This document shows positions 1 to 9,106 of a stretch of 64,000 nucleotides of DNA, piece by piece (the stretch's first letter is position 1; each line of letters starts with the position of its first letter). Below the pieces are notes generated by a model. It was not told where the DNA came from and made no database searches. It was given only the letters and a program-made list of their open reading frames with translations. Source of the DNA: Candidatus Paraluminiphilus aquimaris (GTDB lineage Bacteria > Pseudomonadota > Gammaproteobacteria > Pseudomonadales > Halieaceae); assembly GCF_026230195.1 (NCBI RefSeq), contig NZ_CP036501.1, forward strand, positions 1,240,001 through 1,304,000, in the 5' to 3' direction. A program made the position numbers and the translations under genes.

Positions 1-1262
1 AGGATCTCACGCATCCCGAACACAAATTCGATTACGCCTACCCAGAGACAGTCTCGATGCGCTCGTATCAACCGTCCGAAAAAGGTCATTCAGGACAAGT
101 TCGCAAGGCGGCGCGGTTGTTGCTTAACGCCAAGCGCCCCGTGATCTATGCAGGTGGCGGCGTTATTCAGGGTGAGGGTAGTGAGTTGCTCACCCAATTG
201 GCGCGTAAGCTCAATTATCCAGTGACTAACACCTTAATGGGTCTTGGCGCATACCCTGCGACCGATCGTCAGTTCCTCGGGATGCTCGGCATGCATGGTT
301 TCTATGAAGCGAACATGGCTATGCATCACAGCGACGTCATTTTGGCTGTGGGCGCGCGCTTCGATGACCGGGTGACCAACACCGTTAGTAAGTTCTGTCC
401 CGGCGCCAAGATCATTCACATCGATGTCGATCCTGCATCGATTGCAAAGATTGTCCCAGTTGACGTCCCTATCGTCGGCCCTGTGACCACCGTGCTGAAA
501 GATCTCGACACACAGATTGATCAGCAGATGGTGGCCTCTGAGCGTGTCATGCCTGACGCAGACGCACTCGCTGAATGGTGGACACAAATCGAAAGCTGGC
601 GCGAAGCGCATGGCTTGTGGCACGGGCGACGTTACGGTGAGTCCGATTTCATCATGCCGCAAGACGCGATTACGGCCTTATATGAGGCTACAAACGGTGA
701 AGCGTATGTCACATCAGATGTTGGTCAGCATCAGATGTTTGCCGCGCAGTACTACAAGTTCGATTATCCGCGTCGCTGGATTAACTCAGGTGGCTTAGGG
801 ACGATGGGTTTCGGCTTGCCTGCGGCCATGGGTATTAAGCTTGCTTTGCCCGATTCGGACGTAGCGTGTGTCACGGGTGAGGGGAGTATTCAGATGAATA
901 TTCAGGAATTATCGACCTGCGCTCAGTACGACGTGCCCGTGAAGATAGTAAATCTTAGAAACAATTACTTGGGAATGGTGAAGCAGTGGCAGGACATGCA
1001 ATACGACAGCCGTTATTCAGAGAGTCACTATGCAAGTTCCCTGCCTGATTTTGTGAAATTGGCCGAGGCCTATGGGCATGTAGGTATGCAGATCAAGGAA
1101 AAAGCGGATCTGGCACCCGCAATGCGAGAGGCCTTTGCAATGAAAGATCGTTTGGTGTTCCTCGATATTTTCGTAGAGCCACACGAGCATGTGTATCCCA
1201 TGCACGTAGCACCCAACGGCGCGATGAAAGATATGTGGTTGAGCAAGACGGAGAGAACCTAG
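1..1262 (+). CDS. ilvI: Acetolactate synthase large subunit, 5' end outside the window
   Basis: Catalytic subunit of acetohydroxyacid synthase, which joins two pyruvates, or pyruvate and 2-oxobutyrate, in the first step of branched-chain amino acid synthesis; it needs ThDP, Mg and FAD. The frame is open from base 3 and reads DLTHPEHKFDYAYPETVSM before the first ATG at 57, which matches the region just after the N-terminal domain of the family, so roughly 150 residues are missing upstream. The central domain and the C-terminal ThDP-binding domain are present, with the GEGSIQMN motif (the GDG-type Mg site with Glu, as in some pseudomonads) and the YLGMVKQWQDM stretch. The regulatory subunit gene starts 3 bases after its stop. 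Confidence 0.95.
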   Translation, partial: DLTHPEHKFDYAYPETVSMRSYQPSEKGHSGQVRKAARLLLNAKRPVIYAGGGVIQGEGSELLTQLARKLNYPVTNTLMGLGAYPATDRQFLGMLGMHGFYEANMAMHHSDVILAVGARFDDRVTNTVSKFCPGAKIIHIDVDPASIAKIVPVDVPIVGPVTTVLKDLDTQIDQQMVASERVMPDADALAEWWTQIESWREAHGLWHGRRYGESDFIMPQDAITALYEATNGEAYVTSDVGQHQMFAAQYYKFDYPRRWINSGGLGTMGFGLPAAMGIKLALPDSDVACVTGEGSIQMNIQELSTCAQYDVPVKIVNLRNNYLGMVKQWQDMQYDSRYSESHYASSLPDFVKLAEAYGHVGMQIKEKADLAPAMREAFAMKDRLVFLDIFVEPHEHVYPMHVAPNGAMKDMWLSKTERT

Positions 1263-1264
1263 AT

Positions 1265-1756
1265 ATGAGACGTATACTTTCCGTTTTGATGGAGAACGAG
1301 CCCGGGGCGTTGTCGCGGGTGGTGGGGTTGTTCTCCCAGCGTGGTTACAACATTGAAAGTCTTAATGTGGCACCGACGACTGATCATACGTTGTCGCGGC
1401 TGACACTAACCACAACCGGTGACGATCTGAAGATTGAGCAAATTACGAAGCACCTTAACAAGATTGTTGATGTGGTGAAGGTTGTCGATCTCACAGAGGG
1501 TGCACACGTTGAGCGCGACATGCTGTTAGTTAAAGTTCGGGCTGAGGGTGCTCATCGAGATGAGGTTAAGCGAACAACCGATATCTTTCGGGGGCAGATC
1601 ATCGACGTGGGTCCTTGCACTTACATCATTCAGCTTACAGGACCTATCGATAAGCTAGACTCGTTCCTTGCGGCACTCGGTGAGGCCGAAGTACTCGAGG
1701 TCGTTCGATCAGGGGTTGCGGGTATGGCACGAGGTGAAAAGGTACTCTCTGCCTGA
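1265..1756 (+). CDS. ilvH: Acetolactate synthase small (regulatory) subunit
   Basis: Regulatory subunit that binds valine through its ACT domain and stimulates the large subunit. The 163-residue product equals the usual IlvH/IlvN length. The ATG at 1265, giving MRRILSVLMENEPGALSRV, is preferred over an earlier in-frame start at 1235 that lies inside ilvI, because it matches the family start. The ACT domain covers about residues 3-78 and the C-terminal ferredoxin-like domain the rest (PCTYIIQLTG near residue 118). It is almost certainly co-transcribed with ilvI. The third common partner, ilvC, lies 16 kb away on the other strand. Confidence 0.95.
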   Translation: MRRILSVLMENEPGALSRVVGLFSQRGYNIESLNVAPTTDHTLSRLTLTTTGDDLKIEQITKHLNKIVDVVKVVDLTEGAHVERDMLLVKVRAEGAHRDEVKRTTDIFRGQIIDVGPCTYIIQLTGPIDKLDSFLAALGEAEVLEVVRSGVAGMARGEKVLSA

Positions 1757-2092
1757 GCGACGTGTTTGCGAGTGTTAGGAGCCTAGTGCGTCTATGCAAT
1801 GTGTTTGAGTAGGTAAGGGGCCCTTGGCTGCCGTGCTGTGGGCTTTTCAACTAAATGAGCAGCCTCCATTTGAGAAAGCGCCCTTTCAATTGCCCCAACC
1901 GAAAGGCTTCCTGTCTTGTCGTCCGTCACTAATTTACGGGTGCTAAAGTAGTGGTTGACTCGCCGAAAGAATGGCCTTTTCGGCGAGTTAAAGAGCCGGT
2001 TTACCTTATTTCGATTCCCCGTCATACCGGTGGTGGGTAATCTTCGTGCGCCAGATATTTTTATTTTAATTAAGACACTCAGGGGTTACTTA
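1757..2092. other. 336-base intergenic region with a strong hairpin
   Basis: The gap lies between ilvH and the GH81 gene. It holds an inverted repeat at 1955-1991: arms of CTCGCCGAAA and its complement, extendable to 14 pairs with one G-T pair, around a 9-base loop. No long T tract follows the right arm, so this is not a classical terminator; it could be a Rho-independent site of low strength, an operator or an mRNA leader hairpin. A 77-codon frame on the minus strand overlaps it and has no recognisable content. Confidence 0.5.
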
Positions 2093-5000
2093 ATGACGCG
2101 ACTATTCGGACTGAAACAAACGTTACTTTTGTCGTTTGTTCTTACCGCTGGACTCGTCACGGTTCTGTCTTCGGATAGGGCTAGAGCAAGTGAACCTCTC
2201 TCACCGACACTCCTGTCGGCGATTATGGTCATCATGGGCGGAGACGTGGACTCCGACGGTGATGGTGTTTCCGATCTTGATGATGCGTTTCCTGACGATG
2301 CGAGTGAGTCTGCCGACGCCGACGGTGACGGTGTCGGCAACAATGCAGATGCCTTCCCGTCAGATGCCAGCGAGACCCTTGATACCGATGGTGATTTAGT
2401 CGGTAATAACGCAGACAGTGATGACGATGGTGACGGCATTGATGATGACTACGATCCGCAACCACTCGTAGTGACCGATGTGGCGCCCTTGCTTGCTGAC
2501 TTTAGTGAGGCATTTGGTGGCGCTGTCGTAGGCGATGATGGCTCATTTAGCTTCCCATCAGGTGCCGAATCGTGGGCCGGATTTGCTAACGAAAATACCT
2601 CTATTTACCCCATTGTCTTTGAATACGGTGGGCGCATTCAGTTCACGGCCTCAGTGCCCAGTGGTGGATCGGCTGATGTTCGCTTCCGGTTCGAGCGTCT
2701 GCCTCACCCTGACGTAGACCCCGCATACAATACTGAAGCCGTTACGGTATCGGGAGACGCGCCCACGCGTTACACGATCGATGTGCCTGCTCAAGGCAGC
2801 AAGACGTTTAGGTCCCTCATTCTGTATCTCAACGATAGGGATGTGGCGGTGGTTATCACCGATATTCTGGTTCGCCCTGCGAAAGCGCCGGTTGAGACCG
2901 ATACTGATGGCGACGGTGTCGCCGACAGTGATGATGCTTTCCCCAATGATGCGAGTGAGAGTTTGGATACCGATGGCGATGGCATCGGTAATAACGAAGA
3001 CACAGACGACGATAATGACGGCGTGCTGGACGGGGACGATTACGCGCCCTTAGACCCAGACGTCACAGAGCAACCGGCCGATGAGGTGCTCAGTGTATAC
3101 GTTGATGGCGTAGTGGGCGGCGAGTGGGATCGAGGCATCAACGCCTTCGATCAGGCGCTTAACTGGGGTGATTGCAGTGTGAGCAGCGATTGCCCGTCGA
3201 TCTCATGGGAAACCGTGACCGACGCGGAGCGGGGCGATGTGCTCCAGATCTCTCACGCAAATAACGCCAATCTGGCTGGGCTCTTCTTTGGGTCAACAAC
3301 CGGTGTAGATGTATTAGGATTCATTAATGGCGCTATCGAATTCGATATCAAAGTAGTTTCGGGCGATGCGAACATTACGATGAAACTCGATTGCACCTAC
3401 CCCTGCACTTCAGGCGATAAGCTCCTGGGTGAAAAGGGTGTCGGTGGCTGGGAGTCAGTCAGTGTCGCAATGGCGGGCTTAAATTCGAGTGGACTGGATT
3501 TATCAAAGGTGAATACAGGACTCGTCATTTGGGCGACGAAATTCCAGGATACCGTGTTTCAAATCGATAACGTTCGGTTTACCGGCTTTGATGCGGATGC
3601 TGACTCAACACCGGCGCCCGTAACGGTACCCTTTAAGCTCACCGAAATGGGTCTGGGCAGTTATTCAGATACGATAAATCCTGCGAGCTATCAGTGCGTG
3701 GAAGATTACGGCGCATGGCTTTACAACGCAGGTGTTGTTCCATTTACTAACCTAGGCACTTGCACCAACGTTGCCAACGCCAACCCCGTCAAGCGTTTGC
3801 CTCAGCTGGGCGGCGACGCGGCGCAAATGCACACGATGACGCACCGCTGGTGGGGCTCGTTGTCGTTCATTGGCGAAATGCGTACGGGTGACGCTAACGG
3901 TGCGGGTTACATCACTCCCGACCCCTTCATTGCGCGTATTTCAGAGCGTGGCCTGAGATTTATGAGTATTCCAACAGGTCTCTCGGGCGGCCAAGGTGGC
4001 TTTGGTTACAACATTCCAGACCCCTTCTCCGAAGTCTTCGATGGTGCCGCTATTGGTAACTCAGCGCACAGCAATATGGATGCGAAGCTTCTCGACTACT
4101 CTGAGGGCGCGGTCACAGCTGGCTGGTATGACGGTAGCACCTTGGTCATGGAAGCCACGTTTGTCTACGGTTCGCCGTATATCTTCTTCGAGGTGTACTC
4201 GGGCTCACCGCAGATCAAGACTTGGCCGAATGCGACATCGGGTCAACGAGGTATTTGGCATGAGGGTGGCAACAGCCTCGGCGTATGGACCGCCATCGCA
4301 GGGGGTCGAAATAATTTCCTTGTGGTTGGGGACGCGGGTACGAGTTTTAGTAATACCGAGACCGCCGTTGTAACGATCGACTCGCCCAATAATTCATTTA
4401 CCTTGGCTTGGTCACCGGATGACTCAACGGCAACGCGCCAGAGTCTCGAGGCGTATGCCCGAAATGTGGTGCGCGATGTAGTGATTGATTACGCCGTCGA
4501 TCGTGCGGATAACAGCGTTACGGTGAGCCATCGCTATATGGACACAAGCGGTGAGGCTGTGCAGACGATGGCTGGGCTTATGCCACTTCACTGGAAACGT
4601 GCCTCAGGTCTGACGTATGCCATTTCCACACGCAGTGCGAGAGGCGTAATCAAGTTCGCTCCCGCGAGTGGGTTTGACTACGAGCTGCCCACTGTTGGTG
4701 TTCTCCCATCGCTCCCGGTCATTGACGGGTCGCTGGACAATGACACGCTGCGCAGCTTAGTAAGTGAGTTTGTCGCGCTTGGGTCGGGTGCGTGGAATGC
4801 CCGCGTTGACACCTACTGGAACGGTAAAGAGGTCGGTCGCGTGGCGGAGGTGTTGGCGCTTGCAGACCAGCTTGAAATGACTTCAGAGGCAACCGCTTTA
4901 CGCGATTGGCTAAAGGAAGAGCTCGCTGACTGGATGAGTGCCGAGCGCAATGGCACGCTCGACGATGGTAACTACTTTGTTTATGACGACGACTGGAACA

Positions 5001-6007
5001 CGCTGTTAGGTATGGAAGAGTCGTTCTATGCACACACGTTGTTGCAAGACCATCATTTCCACTACGGCTACTTCATTCGCGCCGCTGCAGAGGTTTGTCG
5101 CGTTGACAAAGCCTTCTGTAGCGCAGAGCAATACGGTTCCATGTTCGAGATGCTCATTCGAGATTATGCGGCCGGGCGTGATGACGCGCTGTTCCCTTAC
5201 CTGCGTAATTTTGACCCAGCTAATGGTTTCTCTTGGGCATCGGGTGAGGTGAATTTCGCAAGGGGTAACAACAACGAGTCTACTTCCGAGGCGGCAAATG
5301 CCTACGGCGCAATGGTGCTTTATGGCCTAGTGACTGGAAACGACGACATTGCCGAGCGTGGCATGTATCTCCACGCTTCGACCTCAGCGAGCTACTGGGA
5401 GTACTGGAACGACATCGATGGGTGGCGTGGTGGCGACCCTGAGAAGCGTAACTTCCCACCGGATTACCCTCGAATTACGACCTCGATTATTTGGGGTGAG
5501 GGCAGTGCGTTTTCTACATGGTTCAGTCCCGCTTTTGCGCATATTTTGGGCATTCAGGGATTACCCTCTAATCCATTAATCATGCACGTGGGTCTCTACG
5601 CTGACTACCTCGACGACTACGTGGCCTTGGGTCTGGAAGAGTCGTCAAACGATAAGCCTTCTGGGTTGCCGGCTGGGCAGTGGACCGATCTTTGGTGGAA
5701 TCTTTGGGCAATGACTGACGCCGACAGCGCCATTGCTGACTATGAGGCGACTGCCAGCTATGAGCCGGAGTACGGTGAAGCGCCAGCCCATACTTATCAC
5801 TGGCTTTACACGATGAGGGCCCTCGGTGAGCTTCAAACGGGCACCGGAGAGCTTACGGCAGACTATCCTGCGTCAATGGCTTTCAAAACGGGCGGCACCA
5901 CGCACTATGTGGTCTATAACTATGGCGACAGTGCGCGAACAGTAACCTTTAGTGATGGCACGACCGTCACGGCGGCAGCTAACGCGTTTACGCTCGAGCA
6001 GCGATAG
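2093..6007 (+). CDS. Secreted GH81 endo-beta-1,3-glucanase with thrombospondin type 3 repeats
   Basis: Predicted laminarinase of 1304 residues. The ATG at 2093 is chosen because it gives a clear signal peptide (MTRLFGLKQTLLLSFVLTAG, cleavage near SDRARA); an upstream in-frame TTG at 1955 would hide it. Residues about 52-125 and 268-324 are two arrays of calcium-binding DxDGDG type-3 repeats separated by a beta-sandwich-like segment (about 130-260). A second possible carbohydrate-binding segment spans about 330-500. The catalytic GH81 part fills the C-terminal half: DHHFHYGYF begins at residue 986, and the paired acidic residues E1062 and E1066 in NNNESTSEA match the family's active-site helix. 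The upstream gap is 336 bases, so it is probably its own transcription unit. Its substrate is inferred from the family: laminarin or other beta-1,3-glucan. Confidence 0.88.
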   Translation: MTRLFGLKQTLLLSFVLTAGLVTVLSSDRARASEPLSPTLLSAIMVIMGGDVDSDGDGVSDLDDAFPDDASESADADGDGVGNNADAFPSDASETLDTDGDLVGNNADSDDDGDGIDDDYDPQPLVVTDVAPLLADFSEAFGGAVVGDDGSFSFPSGAESWAGFANENTSIYPIVFEYGGRIQFTASVPSGGSADVRFRFERLPHPDVDPAYNTEAVTVSGDAPTRYTIDVPAQGSKTFRSLILYLNDRDVAVVITDILVRPAKAPVETDTDGDGVADSDDAFPNDASESLDTDGDGIGNNEDTDDDNDGVLDGDDYAPLDPDVTEQPADEVLSVYVDGVVGGEWDRGINAFDQALNWGDCSVSSDCPSISWETVTDAERGDVLQISHANNANLAGLFFGSTTGVDVLGFINGAIEFDIKVVSGDANITMKLDCTYPCTSGDKLLGEKGVGGWESVSVAMAGLNSSGLDLSKVNTGLVIWATKFQDTVFQIDNVRFTGFDADADSTPAPVTVPFKLTEMGLGSYSDTINPASYQCVEDYGAWLYNAGVVPFTNLGTCTNVANANPVKRLPQLGGDAAQMHTMTHRWWGSLSFIGEMRTGDANGAGYITPDPFIARISERGLRFMSIPTGLSGGQGGFGYNIPDPFSEVFDGAAIGNSAHSNMDAKLLDYSEGAVTAGWYDGSTLVMEATFVYGSPYIFFEVYSGSPQIKTWPNATSGQRGIWHEGGNSLGVWTAIAGGRNNFLVVGDAGTSFSNTETAVVTIDSPNNSFTLAWSPDDSTATRQSLEAYARNVVRDVVIDYAVDRADNSVTVSHRYMDTSGEAVQTMAGLMPLHWKRASGLTYAISTRSARGVIKFAPASGFDYELPTVGVLPSLPVIDGSLDNDTLRSLVSEFVALGSGAWNARVDTYWNGKEVGRVAEVLALADQLEMTSEATALRDWLKEELADWMSAERNGTLDDGNYFVYDDDWNTLLGMEESFYAHTLLQDHHFHYGYFIRAAAEVCRVDKAFCSAEQYGSMFEMLIRDYAAGRDDALFPYLRNFDPANGFSWASGEVNFARGNNNESTSEAANAYGAMVLYGLVTGNDDIAERGMYLHASTSASYWEYWNDIDGWRGGDPEKRNFPPDYPRITTSIIWGEGSAFSTWFSPAFAHILGIQGLPSNPLIMHVGLYADYLDDYVALGLEESSNDKPSGLPAGQWTDLWWNLWAMTDADSAIADYEATASYEPEYGEAPAHTYHWLYTMRALGELQTGTGELTADYPASMAFKTGGTTHYVVYNYGDSARTVTFSDGTTVTAAANAFTLEQR

Positions 6008-6022
6008 GCCTTGCGATGTGGT

Positions 6023-6043
6023 GGGGGTGCGAAGGCATCCCCC
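6023..6043 (+). terminator. Weak hairpin after the GH81 gene
   Basis: GGGGGTGC and GCATCCCC pair as an 8-base stem with one G-T pair around a GAAG loop, 16 bases past the GH81 stop. Only a short, mixed pyrimidine run follows, so intrinsic termination would be inefficient. Confidence 0.35.
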
Positions 6044-6243
6044 TCCATTACAAGCGCTTCATCAGGACGCCTAAAAAGACCTGACGTCACCTAGCACCAA
6101 GCGAGTCATCACTTAGGTATCTGAGCGAGCGCGCTCGGCGCAGGCTTCTCGGGGTGTTTGCTTGCCATGCCATAGCGACATTTTAGAGAAAGCCTAGCGA
6201 AGGCCGATCTGATGCGAACAAAAATCGAGGTGAAAGCGAGTAT

Positions 6244-7065
6244 TCAGCCGGCGCGGTTGTCAGAGTTAACCGTTACGCGGTTCATGCAACGATAACCGGG
6301 TAGGTAATCTGCCAGTGCGTAGTGTTGGGTCACTCGGTTGTCCCACATTGCAACTGAATTGTCGCGCCACCGAAATCGAACTTGATGTTCAGGTTGATCA
6401 ATGTGTTGGTAGATGTACTCAAGCAAGCGGTCGCTCTCAGCTCTTAGCATGCCAACGATGTGCTGTGTAAAGGAGCGGTTCACGTTTATGTACTTTGCAC
6501 CGGTAACAGGGTGAGTTCCAATGACCGGATGAACCCATGCACCGTTACTTCTGACTCCTTCGTTCATAGCTTCTACATTTTTATCAGGGCCTAAGTAGTC
6601 ATTTCGGAAGCAACCAATATCATGCACGGCTTCAAGTGGGTCTAGCATCGCGCGCATAGCGGGCGCCAAGTTGTCATAAGCAAGCGCCATATTCGCCCAG
6701 AGAGTGTCCCCCCCTGTTTCGGGAACTGATTTTGCATAAAGAATCGACATGAAGGGCGGGGCCTCGCGGAACGTGAGGTCCTTGTGCCAGTCATTGGTGT
6801 CAGGGGGTCGATTTTCATCATTTTCCAACACCGTAATGGCGGGGATGCGTTCGTGGTTTTGGTACACAGGGTGGGGGATATCGATCTCACCAAAGTGCGC
6901 ACCGAGTGCAATGTGTTGCTCAGGTGTTATCTCTTGATCGCGAAAAAACACCACTTGGTGCGCCATCAACGCGTCATAGACGGCCTGTGCACCCTCGGCA
7001 TTGATATGTCCTAAGTCAATATCTAATTCGGCACCAAGAGCTGGTGTGAGACGCTCAATTCGCAC
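6244..7065 (-). CDS. TauD/TfdA-family Fe(II)/2-oxoglutarate dioxygenase
   Basis: Non-heme iron dioxygenase that hydroxylates a small organic substrate at the cost of 2-oxoglutarate. The GTG at 7065 gives 273 residues, close to TauD (283); the open frame extends to a TTG at 7179, but that extension has no family similarity. The iron ligands are visible as H94 and D96 in WHKD, and H248 in TQHYA; R259 or R263 would bind 2-oxoglutarate. The substrate cannot be read from sequence: taurine, other sulfonates, 2,4-D-like ethers or quaternary amines are all possible. It lies beside an MFS transporter on the same strand and is separated from the gamma-butyrobetaine cluster, which has a different dioxygenase subfamily. 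Confidence 0.85.
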   Translation of the reverse strand: MRIERLTPALGAELDIDLGHINAEGAQAVYDALMAHQVVFFRDQEITPEQHIALGAHFGEIDIPHPVYQNHERIPAITVLENDENRPPDTNDWHKDLTFREAPPFMSILYAKSVPETGGDTLWANMALAYDNLAPAMRAMLDPLEAVHDIGCFRNDYLGPDKNVEAMNEGVRSNGAWVHPVIGTHPVTGAKYINVNRSFTQHIVGMLRAESDRLLEYIYQHIDQPEHQVRFRWRDNSVAMWDNRVTQHYALADYLPGYRCMNRVTVNSDNRAG

Positions 7066-7110
7066 TGTTTTTCCCCGCTGTCTGGACCTTTGACCTGAGT
7101 CATCGATTCG

Positions 7111-7150
7111 GTTTTTTTGGCGAGGATAGACCCGAGCCTGGCACCTGCGC
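7111..7150 (+). repeat. Copy A of a short GGATARACCC motif
   Basis: Read on the plus strand: a run of T, then GGCGAGGATAGACCC, then about ten bases and CCTGCGC. The same pattern occurs on the minus strand at 17926-17966 right after the ilvC terminator. Here it lies in the 5' region of the TauD-type gene (opposite strand). A weak 7-pair hairpin precedes the T run, so this copy may also follow a terminator-like element. Confidence 0.35.
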
Positions 7151-7278
7151 AATAGAAACCGAGTAACTTTAAACGGCAATTCGTTGCGCGCTAAAGACGC
7201 TAGGTGACGGCGTTATGATCGTAAACGTTATGTCGGAATTAAAACGGGCAGCGTAGCCTCTCCTTATCAGAGGAGGGG

Positions 7279-8622
7279 TCATGCAGTGCTTGGAAGCTCG
7301 CGGTTGATGGTTGCTGATAACTCGGTTTCAGTGCTCAATTCGGCGGGGACCAACTGGTCTTCTTCGGCAATGTCACCTGCGCGTGGATCTTGCTGCAGGG
7401 CTGCAGGGGCCGTGGCCGAAGTGGCTGCGACAAAACTGCTTTGCTCTTCAGTGGCAACGGCGGTAATGCCCTTAGGCTGAATGGCAATAAAGACGGCAAT
7501 CAGCGCGCAAGCGATGGCTATGAGCGTGAAAAGGATGTCGCCCTCTGCCGAGCGCATGGCCCAGCCAAAGATGAATGAACCAATGGCGGCGCCCACAGCA
7601 TTGAGTAACAGCACAGACGAACCAATCATCACGAACTCGCCGCGCTCTGAGTTATCGGCTGCTTTCGCTAGGGAGATGGCATAGAGCGAGTTGCTGGCGG
7701 CGCCAAAGGCGGCTGCACCAATGAGTAGCGATACAGTATCGGTGGCTATCGAGAGATAAAGCGCGGCCAAGCTGCTCATTACGCAAAGGAAGGTTAAGAC
7801 GTAGCGCCGGTCAATATGATCGGATGCGAGACCGATCGGGTACTGAACGAGCGCACCTCCCAAGATGCTCACGGCAATAAACGTTGGTGCGAACTCTGCA
7901 TCCCCTGTGACGCTCACGACATGAACTGCGCCGAGTGTCCAGAACGTGCCAATCACAACACCTGACCCCAGCGCGCCTGCGAAGGCAGTGTGCGAGCGTC
8001 GGTATAACTTCAAAAAGTCGATGCGCGTTGCGGGTACGGGGGCGGGTGCGAGTGAACTGGTGAGGCTTACCGGAATGATCGCGCACCCAATCAGAATAGA
8101 GATTACGGCAAATACTTGTGCCGCGTCCCCGTAAGTCAGTCCCAGAATGCCTTGGCCTGCCGCCATGGCGGTCAACACAATGAAGGTATAGATGCCCAGC
8201 ACACGGCCATGGCTTCGCTCATCTGCTTGGTCCGATAGCCAGCTTTCAACCACCGTGTAGGCACCGCACATAACGGCGCCCAGTAGGAAGCGCGTGAGAA
8301 TCCATACCCAACCTGCATCGGTCATCGGTAGTACCTGGAAGCAACACAGGAATACAGCCATCAAAGTAGTAAAGCTGCGAATGTGCCCAACTTTGGCGAT
8401 GATGTGTGGTGTGACGAGCGCGCCTGAAATAAACCCAACAAAGTAGGCTGAGCCGGAGAGTCCAATGACCGCTTGCGACAGACCAATCTCGCTCGCCATT
8501 AGCGGCAAGAAAGTCATGTGAAGACCGTGCCCCGTTAACAAAAACGCGGTAGTCAGTAGCAGTGAAAATACAGATCGAACGCAGCTCATTTCGCTCGGCC
8601 AAGGTGATTTCGGAGCGCGCAT
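7279..8622 (-). CDS. MFS transporter (YcaD-like)
   Basis: Twelve-helix major facilitator of about 447 residues in the inner membrane. Hydrophobic helices alternate with short loops across residues 10-395, and the loop between helices 2 and 3 and that between 8 and 9 carry the basic or Asp-Arg motifs usual for the family (SDHIDRRYV in the second half). The C-terminal 50 residues are Ala/Ser/Glu-rich and cytoplasmic. The start is uncertain: ATG at 8622 or ATG at 8589, which would begin at MSCVRSVFSLLL; neither has a convincing ribosome site. The substrate is unknown. Its position between two dioxygenase genes would fit import of a small organic compound, but this is only inference. Confidence 0.8.
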   Translation of the reverse strand: MRAPKSPWPSEMSCVRSVFSLLLTTAFLLTGHGLHMTFLPLMASEIGLSQAVIGLSGSAYFVGFISGALVTPHIIAKVGHIRSFTTLMAVFLCCFQVLPMTDAGWVWILTRFLLGAVMCGAYTVVESWLSDQADERSHGRVLGIYTFIVLTAMAAGQGILGLTYGDAAQVFAVISILIGCAIIPVSLTSSLAPAPVPATRIDFLKLYRRSHTAFAGALGSGVVIGTFWTLGAVHVVSVTGDAEFAPTFIAVSILGGALVQYPIGLASDHIDRRYVLTFLCVMSSLAALYLSIATDTVSLLIGAAAFGAASNSLYAISLAKAADNSERGEFVMIGSSVLLLNAVGAAIGSFIFGWAMRSAEGDILFTLIAIACALIAVFIAIQPKGITAVATEEQSSFVAATSATAPAALQQDPRAGDIAEEDQLVPAELSTETELSATINRELPSTA

Positions 8623-9106
8623 TCTCAATATTTTTTGTTGCCGCGCAAGTGTTCTAATTTGTGAATTTTGCGCTTAACGCAACCTGTGAATTTTCACTCC
8701 GTTTGAGTGCAAAGTAATTCGTCTTATCCACCGTGAATACTGCGTTTCGGGATGATTTGATCGCGATGTGTTACAGCTGACTGGGGATGGATTTTTACAG
8801 TTTTCGACTTACCAAAAGAGGAAGTTAAATGGCGTAGACCCTCATCCGATTAGTGAGGTGATGAGTTTGTGAAATCCCTTAATTGGTTCGTGGCAGAATG
8901 AATCGATAGACCTTCCTCTTTTTCAGGTTTATTTGGGAAGAAATAAATTTGCTGAAAACACAGTGAAAAAAACTTTTCGCAAGCGGGTTGTTGCAGTAGG
9001 TTTTGTCCTGAAGTTGTAGCCCTTTAGCCGCTACCACTCGAACATAATAAATAAAAAAAGGTCGCGCTATGGGCGGGGCCAAGGTCGCCGCAGGAGGCGA
9101 TGCAGT
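8623..9106. other. 484-base divergent intergenic region
   Basis: This is the spacer between the leftward MFS gene and the rightward gamma-butyrobetaine cluster, so it should hold promoters for both. It is more AT-rich than its neighbours. A strong ribosome site (GCAGGAGGCG) lies 8 to 17 bases before the ATG at 9107. No convincing sigma-70 pair, repeat or small gene was recognised. Confidence 0.4.

Noticed and set aside
1792-2025. A 77-codon minus-strand frame upstream of the GH81 gene
   Set aside because: It includes the hairpin, has a TTG or similar start with no ribosome site and no recognisable domain.
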